From CAYRSS01 sp964426945 (lineage in GTDB: Bacteria; Planctomycetota; Phycisphaerae; UBA1845), in NCBI GenBank assembly GCA_964426945.1, contig CAYRSS010000081.1, forward strand, positions 1 through 13,960: a DNA stretch of 13,960 bases, in the 5' to 3' direction. Below, piece after piece: positions 7,490-13,960 of the stretch. A program made the translations under genes and the position numbers. Under the pieces are notes generated by a model. The model searched no databases and was not told the DNA's origin. It saw only the letters and a program-made list of their open reading frames with translations. The stretch's first letter is position 1, and each line of letters opens with the position of its first letter.

Positions 7490-8377
7490 ATGATCATCGC
7501 CACCACGACGCGACGACTGTGCGGTCTGTTCGTCACCGGCTGGCTGGTCGCCCAATCGACCGGCTGCGCGCCGCCCCCCGCGACGGATCAGCAGGACCTC
7601 CTCGACACCATCCGTAACGGCACGGTCGGGGCCGAGGTCCGTCGCCTCGACGACGCCGCGAACGCCTACGTTCGTGACCTCTTCAAGGCGGATCACCGCT
7701 GGAGCGCAGCCTCGGCCAAGGCTGAAGCGCTGCTCAATCTGGATTCATTCTGGGCGCGCGACGCCGCCGAATGGCGCAATATCGAGAAGGCCAAGGAGCG
7801 GCACCAGACCCTCGGCCGATGGCTCACCGACGAGCCGGTCGAACTCGACGAAGGAAAGCCGAAAGTCACCCGGCGCGAGGTCCTGGCCGAGTTCGACCAG
7901 GCGCTGACGGCCGATCCCGGCGTGCCGGGCACCTCGGCCGCCGATTTGGCGCCGCAGGTGAAGGAGCTTCTCAATCCGCACGCGAGCGAGGCCGCGATGG
8001 CCCCAACTATCAAGCAGTATCACGAGCTGCTCACGCTGGTGATGGAGAATGCCGGCGGCTTTGAGCCGGGCAAGTCCGGGCTGGCCTTCACGGATCCTGC
8101 GGTCGCCGCCAAGGCCGAGGCGCTGTGGACAGGGTTGCACGCCCAGTTTACGGCGGACCGCGAGGCGCTGGTCGCGAGCGTGGCCGATCGCCTCTCCGCC
8201 GGTAAGGCGAAGCAGGAGGCGCTCGTGAAGGAGAAGCAGGACCTGCTGGCCACACGTCCCACGGCCGAGGCCGACCAGCGCAAGCTCCGTCGCCTCGAGC
8301 TTGAGATCAAGTACTACGACGCCGTCATCAAGTCTGCCGAGGCCGCCAAGAAGCGGCTCGCCCAGAAGGCCGAGTAA
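7490..8377 (+). CDS. Predicted lipoprotein with alpha-helical, coiled-coil C-terminus
   Basis: A 295-residue protein of unrecognised family. The first 25 residues are a signal peptide ending QSTGC, so lipid attachment at Cys26 is likely; the same S-x-G-C pattern occurs in the small lipoprotein at 3243. The remainder is almost wholly helical and charged, with no recognisable enzymatic motif. Residues about 245-295 are rich in Lys/Glu/Ala/Leu with heptad spacing, suggesting a coiled coil. The start at 7490 is chosen because GAGGGAG lies nine bases upstream; an in-frame ATG at 7472 would add six residues and is also possible. It follows the OPT gene by 57 bases with no clear terminator between, so the two may form an operon. 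A periplasmic or outer-membrane scaffold role is a guess. Confidence 0.8.
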   Translation: MIIATTTRRLCGLFVTGWLVAQSTGCAPPPATDQQDLLDTIRNGTVGAEVRRLDDAANAYVRDLFKADHRWSAASAKAEALLNLDSFWARDAAEWRNIEKAKERHQTLGRWLTDEPVELDEGKPKVTRREVLAEFDQALTADPGVPGTSAADLAPQVKELLNPHASEAAMAPTIKQYHELLTLVMENAGGFEPGKSGLAFTDPAVAAKAEALWTGLHAQFTADREALVASVADRLSAGKAKQEALVKEKQDLLATRPTAEADQRKLRRLELEIKYYDAVIKSAEAAKKRLAQKAE

Positions 8378-8541
8378 CCGGCTCCAGCCGGGTCGCCCGG
8401 CGATGCGGTTCCCGGCCACGCCGCCCGTGCGCCACGGCCGTCGTCTCCAGCGCTGCGCTGCCAATCAAGTCCCCTGTCACGCCGGAAGCGCGGCCTGTTG
8501 TGCGAACGCACTACGGGTTTCAGGCCCCGTCGCTTTGTGCG

Positions 8542-8569
8542 TGGTTTCGCAGCCGCGGGCCGGTATACT
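8542..8569 (+). promoter_or_regulatory. Candidate promoter of the giant di-haem protein gene
   Basis: TATACT at 8564-8569 is a near-consensus -10 box. The best partner is TGGTTT at 8542-8547 with a 16-base spacer, a weak -35. Transcription would start near 8576, about 72 bases before the start codon. The rest of the 270-base gap (8378-8647) shows only a small hairpin just after the lipoprotein gene (near 8378-8391) and another at 8513-8530. Confidence 0.5.
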
Positions 8570-8647
8570 GGATTTCACTCGTTCCCCCGATCGCGCGAGA
8601 CATGGAACAGGTCCGCCCCCGAGGCCGGCCTGGCAGGATCTTTGCTT

Positions 8648-11600
8648 ATGAAGCGGAAGCCGTCTTTCCGGGCGTTCGTAGCACTCGTCAGCGTGCTCGG
8701 TCTGCTTGAGGCTGTGCCCGCCCTCGCCGGCAGCGGCGGGTGGGTCACCTTCACCGACGAAACCGCCAACCGGCTGATCGCCGACGCGGTGGTCGGTACG
8801 GGTGACACGGCCGAGAAGGACTTTGCGGTCGGCGACGTCGATCACGACGGCGACCTCGATCTCGTCTGTGTTCGCAAGGAGCCGTGGACCACGCCCGGCC
8901 GACGGCGCAACGTCCTCTACATGAACGAGGGCGTCGCGCAGGGTCACCCGATCAACGGTGTGCTCGTCGATCGTACGGCGGCGCTGGCCTCGGCGGCGGA
9001 TGACGGCGGGCAGGGCTTCCTCGACGACACCAACGACCGCGACGTCATCCTGCACGACATCAACAACGACGGCTGGCTCGACATGATCACCGCGGTGACC
9101 TTGAGCGAGGGGCTGCCCAAGACGATCTCCCACCCGCGCATCTACATCAACCGTCAGTCTGTCGGCGGGGTGTGGCAGGGCTTCCGCTATGAACAGAACC
9201 GCACGCCGCAGATTCTGTCCTCCGCCGGTGGCCAGATGACCTCGGGGCGCTTCTGCTCCGTGGCCGCGGGCGATGTCACCGGCGACGGCTTCGCCGACCT
9301 GTACTTCGGCGATTATGACCAGGGCGGCAGCCGGCCGTTCGACGTGAACGACCGCCTGTGGATCAACGACGGCACCGGCCACTTCACCGAGACGTTCAAC
9401 ACGCGGATGACGACGCAGATGCTGCATTCCGCGTTCGGCATGGCCGTGGCCATCGCCGACATGAACAACGACGGCGCCAGGGACATCGTCAAGGACACCG
9501 CCCTGAGCGACCCGCGCCACGTTTCCATCAGCTACAACGATCCGAACAACCTCGGTTTCTTTGACGATTTCGAGGCCGTCTACAACGTGTCACCGTATCA
9601 CGTGACCGTCGGCGACCTGAACAACGACAACCTCCCCGACCTGGTCATCACCGATGACGGCAGCGACCGTTACATGATCAACCAGGGTCCCGGGGCCGAC
9701 GGCCGGGCAGATTTCGTACAGTCGACCTTCTCGTTCCAGGTGGGCGGCGATAACGGCTTCGGCGGCAATTCCGCCATCGCGGACCTCAACAACGACGGCC
9801 TGCGCGACGTGATCATCGTCGGCGTCGACGTGGACGCGCCGGGCTGTGGCCGGGCGATGAACATCTACCGCAACCTCGGCAACCTGCCGAACGTCACGCT
9901 GCAGAAGCAGGGGGGCGACGTCCCGTGGTCGCCGCCCGGCGTGCATGACGTGGCCGTGTTCGACCTCAACGGCGACGGGTGGAAGGACCTCGTGCTGGGC
10001 ACCTGCACGGGGGTCTCGGTGTGGATCAATGATCCGCCCGTGGGGCTGGTGTTCAGCTACCCGCTGGGCCTGCCGGCGTTCGTCACACCGGATCAGGATC
10101 ACACCTTCGAGGTCCAGCTCACCGCGTTCGGCGGTGGCGCGCCGGTCCCGGGCAGCGCGGAACTGCACCTGTCGATCGACAACGGGCCGTTTTCGACGAT
10201 TCCGCTGACAGACCTCGGCGCCCATCGCTACGGCGCGACCCTGCCCGCCCGCGAGTGCACGCACAAGTACGCGTTCTATGTCACCGCGATGATCGACAAC
10301 GGCACGGGCACCTTCGTCGATCCGCCCGGCGGCGAGAGCCTGCCCTACACCGTGGTATCCGCCGACGGGATGCAGATCACGCTCCGCGAGGAATTCGAAG
10401 GTCCCACCGGCACGTGGACCGTGGTGAACGCCCCGAGCCTGACCGCCGGAGGCTGGGAGCCCGCCGCCCCGAACGGCACGGTCTTCGGCGGGCAGCTCGC
10501 CGCCCCCTCACACGATGCGACGGAAGCGCTGGGTGCGGAGATCGCCTTCGTCACCGGCAACGGCCCGATCGGGGCCGCGCCCACCGCCTTCGACGTCGAC
10601 GGCGGGCCGACGCACCTGATCTCGCCGTCGATCAACCTCGTCGGCACCGATGCCATCATCTCCTACGCCCGCTGGTTCTATTGCAACCAGGCCGGCGAGA
10701 GCGGGGCTGACCTGCTGACCACCGCCGTGTCGAACGACGACGGCGAAACGTGGGTCACCGTCCACACCACACCGGGCACGCAGCACGACTGGCAGAACGC
10801 GCAGTTCCAGGTCGGCGACTATGTTGAGCCGACAGCGACGGTGCGCGTGCGGTTCAGCACGTCGGACCAGCCCAACACGTCAATTACCGAGGCCGGCATC
10901 GACAACTTCCAGGTGATGCGCTTCGTGTGCGACATCGACTGCGGCTCCGGCGGCGACTGCCTCGACGCGCTGTTCTGCAACGGCGCCGAGCAGTGTGTCG
11001 ACAACCTCTGCCAGGCCGGCGAGCCGCCGTGCCCCGGCCAGATCTGTGACGAGGCTAATGACCGCTGTGCAGAGTGCACCAGCGTCGCCAACTGCGACGA
11101 CGGGCTGTTCTGCAACGGCGCCGAGAGCTGTGAGGACGGCGTGTGTGTGGCCGGCGAGGCGCCGTGCGGCAACCCCGGCCTCGCGTGCGACGAGGGCCGC
11201 GATGTCTGCACGGGCTGCGCCGCGGGCGCTTCGTGCGACGACGGCTCCTACTGCAACGGCGTGGAGCAGTGCATTCAGGACGCCTGCCTGCCGGCCTTCG
11301 CGGGCGTCAGCAACGGCACGTTCGATGGCGCCGCGGGCTGGACGAACAACGTGCCCACCGACGGCATGATCACCTACAACGGCGTCCTCCGCGTGGAGGG
11401 GCCGAATCCCAACGCCGGCGGCACCGGCGGGGCCAGCGCCGCCTGGTCCACGCAGACCTCAGTGGACCTGAAGGGCGCCCTGCTCGAATTCACGCTGGTG
11501 AGCTACACCAGCGTGGACGAGCTCACGTTCGACTACCCCGTGTTCGTCCTCGACGGCACGTTCTACGGCCTGGATGCCGACGGCACGCTCGGCGCGCCGA

Positions 11601-13450
11601 TCGGCGCCGGCGGCACCGACGGTGCCGGCACGATCAACAACGGTAGCCCGGCCAGCAACGTCCACTTCGCCGTGGACATCGACGCGCTGGCCGGCCCCGG
11701 CCGCCACACGATCGGCTTCGGCGTGCACAGCGTCGACGGCGGCTTCGGCGCGGGTATCGCGGTGTTTGACAACGTCCTGCCCGCCCAGGGCAACGCCGCG
11801 CCCTGCCGCGGCGACCTCTGCAGCGACATCGTGGCCGACTGCGTCGAGTGCCTGGTCAACAGCCACTGCGGCGGCGGCATGTTCTGCGACGGCGCGACCG
11901 GCTCGTGCGTGGCCTGCATCTCGAACAGCCACTGCGACGACGGCAACGCCTGCAACGGCGTTGAGACGTGCAGCGGCGGCGGCTGCGTCGCCGGCACGCC
12001 CCCGGTGTGCGACGACGGCCTGTTCTGCAACGGCATCGAAGTGTGTGACGCCGGCGCGGGCTGTGTCTCGTCGGGCAGCCCCTGCGGCGGCAGCACGCTC
12101 TGTGACGAAGAGGCCGACTCGTGCGACCGCGCACTCCAGCCGCGGCCGGGCGAGCCGCTGGCCGGGCTGACGGCCGCGCAGCTCGAGCGCTTCTACATCG
12201 GCCGCAGCGCGTTTGATCAGCACTTCCAGGCGGGCGAGGGCCTCGGCCCGACCTTCAACCAGGACAGCTGCGGCGCCTGCCACAACGATCCGCTCGGCGG
12301 CTCCGGCTCGATCCTCGTCACGCGCTTTGGCCGCGTCGAAAAGGGTTCGTTCGATCCGCTCGAAGGGCTCGGCGGCTCGCTGCTTCAGGCCCAGGGCATC
12401 AGCCTGTCCTGCGCCGAAGTGGTCCCGGCCGAAGCAAACGTGGTCGCCCAGCGCGTCACCCCCTCGACGATGGGCTTCGGCCTGGTCGAGGCGATCCTCG
12501 ACGACGACATCCTCGCGGGCGAGCTGAGCCCGCCCGCCGGCGTCGACGGCCGCGTCCACTGGGTCGAAGTGTTCGAGACGCCGCTCGTGCCGCGCGTGGG
12601 CCGCTTCGGCTGGAAGTCGCAGATGGCCTCCGTGCTGAGCTTCTCGGCCGATGCCGCCCTCAACGAGATGGGGCTGACCAACCGCTTCCTCGTGGAGGAA
12701 AACGCCCCCAACGGCGACCTCGACCTGCTCGCCATCTGCGACACGGTGGCCGATCCGGAAGATGGTCCCGACGGCGAGGGCTACCACTTCATCGATCGCG
12801 TGACCGACTTCCAGCGGTTCCTCGCTCCGCCTCCGCAGACGCCGCGCAGCGGCATGAGCGGCGAGGCGCTGTTTGTCGCGGTGGGTTGCGCCGCGTGCCA
12901 CACCCCGTCGTTCACGACCGGCGTCGTGGCCGAGGACGTGCTGTCGGCCAAGGTGCTCAAGCCCTACAGCGACTTCCTGCTGCACGACATGGGTCTGCTC
13001 GGCGATGGCATCGCCCAGGGCGACGCCGGCGAGACCGAGATGCGGACGCCGCCGCTGTGGGGTGTCCGCCTGCGCGATCCGCTGCTGCACGACGGCCGCG
13101 TCGCCGCGGGCACCTTCACCACGCGCATGCTCGCCGTCATCGGCTGGCACGGCACGACGGGCAGCGAGGCCGCGGGCTCGGTTGCCGCGTTCGACGCCCT
13201 CAACCCGGCGGATCAGGACCGGCTGATTGCCTTCCTCGATTCGCTCGGCCGCGTGGAGTTCGACCACGAGGGCGACAGCGACGTCGACCTGACCGACTGG
13301 CAGACCTCGCTGGCCTGCCTGGTCGATCCGGGCAGCGCCGCGTACAGCCCGGACGATCCCTGCGCGATCAGCGATTTCGACCAGGACGGCGATGTCGATC
13401 TGTTCGACGTCGCCTGGCTGCAGCGGGCGTTCACGGGTGACACGCCCTAG
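8648..13450 (+). CDS. Giant secreted multidomain protein: FG-GAP propeller, Cys-rich repeats, DUF1111 di-haem oxidoreductase, dockerin-like end
   Basis: A 1600-residue exported protein. Residues 1-27 are a signal peptide (ALVSVLGLLEAVPALAG). Residues 60-460 carry seven FG-GAP/VCBS calcium-binding motifs starting at 63, 137, 209, 271, 323, 379 and 439 (DVDHDGDLD to DLNGDGWKD), implying a seven-bladed beta-propeller. Residues 470-760 look like beta-sandwich modules. Cys-rich repeats occupy 761-886 and 1053-1159, separated by a further jelly-roll-like module (887-1052). Residues about 1161-1530 match the DUF1111 di-haem oxidoreductase family, with CGACH at 1208-1212, CAACH at 1414-1418, and the family's LLHDMG, TPPLWGV and LHDGR blocks. 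Residues 1539-1598 hold two EF-hand-like calcium loops (DSDVDLTDW, DQDGDVDLFD) typical of type I dockerins. AGGA lies nine bases before the ATG. Haem attachment requires export and cytochrome c maturation. It may act as a peroxidase or electron-transfer protein; the exact reaction is unknown. Confidence 0.88.
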   Translation: MKRKPSFRAFVALVSVLGLLEAVPALAGSGGWVTFTDETANRLIADAVVGTGDTAEKDFAVGDVDHDGDLDLVCVRKEPWTTPGRRRNVLYMNEGVAQGHPINGVLVDRTAALASAADDGGQGFLDDTNDRDVILHDINNDGWLDMITAVTLSEGLPKTISHPRIYINRQSVGGVWQGFRYEQNRTPQILSSAGGQMTSGRFCSVAAGDVTGDGFADLYFGDYDQGGSRPFDVNDRLWINDGTGHFTETFNTRMTTQMLHSAFGMAVAIADMNNDGARDIVKDTALSDPRHVSISYNDPNNLGFFDDFEAVYNVSPYHVTVGDLNNDNLPDLVITDDGSDRYMINQGPGADGRADFVQSTFSFQVGGDNGFGGNSAIADLNNDGLRDVIIVGVDVDAPGCGRAMNIYRNLGNLPNVTLQKQGGDVPWSPPGVHDVAVFDLNGDGWKDLVLGTCTGVSVWINDPPVGLVFSYPLGLPAFVTPDQDHTFEVQLTAFGGGAPVPGSAELHLSIDNGPFSTIPLTDLGAHRYGATLPARECTHKYAFYVTAMIDNGTGTFVDPPGGESLPYTVVSADGMQITLREEFEGPTGTWTVVNAPSLTAGGWEPAAPNGTVFGGQLAAPSHDATEALGAEIAFVTGNGPIGAAPTAFDVDGGPTHLISPSINLVGTDAIISYARWFYCNQAGESGADLLTTAVSNDDGETWVTVHTTPGTQHDWQNAQFQVGDYVEPTATVRVRFSTSDQPNTSITEAGIDNFQVMRFVCDIDCGSGGDCLDALFCNGAEQCVDNLCQAGEPPCPGQICDEANDRCAECTSVANCDDGLFCNGAESCEDGVCVAGEAPCGNPGLACDEGRDVCTGCAAGASCDDGSYCNGVEQCIQDACLPAFAGVSNGTFDGAAGWTNNVPTDGMITYNGVLRVEGPNPNAGGTGGASAAWSTQTSVDLKGALLEFTLVSYTSVDELTFDYPVFVLDGTFYGLDADGTLGAPIGAGGTDGAGTINNGSPASNVHFAVDIDALAGPGRHTIGFGVHSVDGGFGAGIAVFDNVLPAQGNAAPCRGDLCSDIVADCVECLVNSHCGGGMFCDGATGSCVACISNSHCDDGNACNGVETCSGGGCVAGTPPVCDDGLFCNGIEVCDAGAGCVSSGSPCGGSTLCDEEADSCDRALQPRPGEPLAGLTAAQLERFYIGRSAFDQHFQAGEGLGPTFNQDSCGACHNDPLGGSGSILVTRFGRVEKGSFDPLEGLGGSLLQAQGISLSCAEVVPAEANVVAQRVTPSTMGFGLVEAILDDDILAGELSPPAGVDGRVHWVEVFETPLVPRVGRFGWKSQMASVLSFSADAALNEMGLTNRFLVEENAPNGDLDLLAICDTVADPEDGPDGEGYHFIDRVTDFQRFLAPPPQTPRSGMSGEALFVAVGCAACHTPSFTTGVVAEDVLSAKVLKPYSDFLLHDMGLLGDGIAQGDAGETEMRTPPLWGVRLRDPLLHDGRVAAGTFTTRMLAVIGWHGTTGSEAAGSVAAFDALNPADQDRLIAFLDSLGRVEFDHEGDSDVDLTDWQTSLACLVDPGSAAYSPDDPCAISDFDQDGDVDLFDVAWLQRAFTGDTP
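10928..11305 (+). repeat. Cys-rich repeat block 1 within the giant gene (three units)
   Basis: Residues 761-886 of the giant protein contain three tandem units of about 40-45 residues with the pattern CxDGLFCNGxExC...C...GExPC....CDE...D.C. Units 1 and 2 are complete; unit 3 stops after its fifth Cys (EQCIQDAC) where a beta-sandwich-like module begins. The DNA repeats too: variants of CTGTTCTGCAACGGCGCCGA occur near 10970 and 11104. The regular Cys spacing suggests disulphide-linked knots, as expected for an extracellular spacer. Confidence 0.75.
11804..12124 (+). repeat. Cys-rich repeat block 2 within the giant gene
   Basis: Residues 1053-1159 hold a degenerate unit (NSHCGGGMFCDGATGSC) followed by two better ones (HCDDGNACNGVETC and CDDGLFCNGIEVC), the last finishing with LCDEEADSC immediately before the di-haem domain. 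It belongs to the same repeat family as block 1, so an ancestral continuous array was probably split by the intervening module. Confidence 0.75.
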
Positions 13451-13600
13451 CGGCAAAGGCCGCGTGGTGTCGCCGTGCGCCGCCCGGCGCGGGAAAGTGC
13501 CTCGTCTTCCGCGGAGAGGGCGAGGCTCCGTCCGAGCCGCCTCGCAGTTCGCAGCGAGCGCTGAGGCGCGAGAAGGAGCGCGGAGGGAAGAGCGATCCCT

Positions 13601-13668
13601 TCGCCCCGGAGGGGCGACAGCCTGCGGCCCCGGGCGAAACCCGTGGGAGTGTCAGCGCTGACGCTCCC
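13601..13668. repeat. Three consecutive intergenic hairpins (REP-like composite element)
   Basis: Hairpin one is TCGCCCC-GGA-GGGGCGA (13601-13617). Hairpin two is CCCCGGG (13628-13634) with CCCGTGGG (13640-13647), one bulged T. Hairpin three is a 24-base palindrome (13645-13668) centred on the perfect GTCAGCGCTGAC at 13651-13662, with flanks GGGAG and CTCCC. Hairpins two and three share bases 13645-13647, so they may be alternative folds. No T-run follows, so this is not a clear intrinsic terminator, though it may end or stabilise the giant gene's transcript. Similar palindromic intergenic modules are, to my recollection, common in planctomycete genomes. Confidence 0.6.
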
Positions 13669-13738
13669 TCGACGGACGCGCGGAGGAGCCGCGGCGCGGT
13701 CAATCATCCGGCTCCCGGGGCAGATCGTGTGTCCATGC

Positions 13739-13890
13739 GTGAGCCGCCGGACCCTCCACGCTGGCGGGAGCGTTCATCCCTCGTTGTCGGCCGCGCCACC
13801 CTCCTGCCTGTGCGTTGAAAAAGGGGGTCCGGCTCACCCGTCAACCAGATTCCCTTGTCCGTGGAGGGCGAGCCAGGCGGTGCCTGACCC
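13739..13890. repeat. Inverted GGGTC-GGC-CACC repeats in the intergenic gap
   Basis: Three related copies are seen: GTGAGCCgccGGACCC (13739-13754, minus sense), GGGTCCGGCTCACC (13825-13838, plus sense, preceded by a run of A and G) and GGTGCCTGACCC (13879-13890, minus sense). The first two form an inverted pair with a three-base insertion in one arm; the second and third form a looser pair. Motifs of the GGGTCAGGCACC type are known around REP-associated transposase elements, but no transposase is present here. In the rest of the 13451-13905 gap, I see only one more small hairpin, GGCTC (13524-13528) with GAGCC (13534-13538), and no gene. Confidence 0.45.
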
Positions 13891-13905
13891 TTCCTCAAAG
13901 GACTC

Positions 13906-13960
13906 CTACGGCACGGTCACCACGGTGTCAGCCGACAGCGTCGTCACCGAACCGCCGAAG
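13906..13960 (-). CDS. C-terminal end of a minus-strand gene (partial, product unknown)
   Basis: Reading the minus strand from the window edge gives 17 codons, FGGSVTTLSADTVVTVP, then TAG at 13906-13908. All but two codons end in G or C, like the real genes here. The alternating Val/Thr pattern suggests a terminal beta-strand of a secreted or beta-rich protein. The gene would converge on the giant gene. The fragment is too short to assign a family, and it could be chance, so confidence is modest. Confidence 0.4.
   Translation of the reverse strand, partial: FGGSVTTLSADTVVTVP

Noticed and set aside
8378..8391. Possible terminator after the coiled-coil lipoprotein gene
   Set aside because: The stem is only five pairs with a four-base loop and no T-tract follows.
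8477..9520. A 347-codon minus-strand frame opposite the start of the giant gene
   Set aside because: It mirrors the FG-GAP repeat coding sequence, has no signal or motif, and would cover the giant gene's promoter.
11459..13456. A 665-codon open frame on the minus strand opposite the giant gene
   Set aside because: It is antisense to the DUF1111 domain, with both CxxCH motifs and other family motifs on the plus strand. The frame is Arg/Ala/Val/Glu/Asp-rich without any recognisable motif, as expected from high-GC mirror frames.
13704..13898. A 64-codon minus-strand frame in the 3' gap
   Set aside because: It runs through the inverted-repeat region, is Arg/Gly/Pro-rich and lacks a ribosome site.

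Overview
The window is a high-GC bacterial chromosome segment that most resembles Planctomycetota, possibly Phycisphaerae-like. Four things point there. A 23S rRNA gene ends in its own terminator with no 5S gene behind it. A very large secreted protein combines FG-GAP/VCBS repeats, Cys-rich 'CDDGLFCNG.E.C' repeats and a dockerin-like C-terminus. Several lipoproteins are present. The intergenic DNA is rich in palindromes. The assignment is inference from gene content; no 16S rRNA is present to confirm it.

Layout: 1 to about 440 is the 3' end of 23S rRNA, followed by a rho-independent terminator (524-563) and then tRNA-Arg(ACG) at 663-736. A small PilZ-domain protein is encoded on the minus strand (757-1167). 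Divergent from it lies a compact five-gene cluster (1353-5412) that looks like a metal, most likely zinc, uptake operon. It encodes a small exported His/Cys-rich protein, an outer-membrane beta-barrel with an N-terminal coiled coil, a tiny lipoprotein with a His/acid-rich tail, a ZnuA-type binding protein and a ZnuB-type permease. The ATPase subunit (ZnuC) is missing from the cluster. An OPT-family transporter (5513-7432) and an unrecognised coiled-coil lipoprotein (7490-8377) follow.

The last third is one gene of 1600 codons (8648-13450). Its product has a signal peptide, seven FG-GAP Ca-binding motifs (a probable seven-bladed propeller), two beta-sandwich-like regions, two blocks of Cys-rich repeats, a complete di-haem oxidoreductase domain (DUF1111/DHOR, two CxxCH motifs) and a dockerin-like pair at the C-terminus. 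The 455-base gap after it (13451-13905) holds several hairpins and inverted repeats resembling REP-like elements. The window closes with the last 17 codons of a probable minus-strand gene.

How it works together: the metal cluster has parts for every compartment (outer-membrane channel, periplasmic or membrane-tethered His-rich scavengers, binding protein, inner-membrane permease) except ATP hydrolysis, which must come from elsewhere. The OPT transporter and lipoprotein look like a separate two-gene unit. The giant haem protein appears to be independently transcribed and surface-exposed or secreted.
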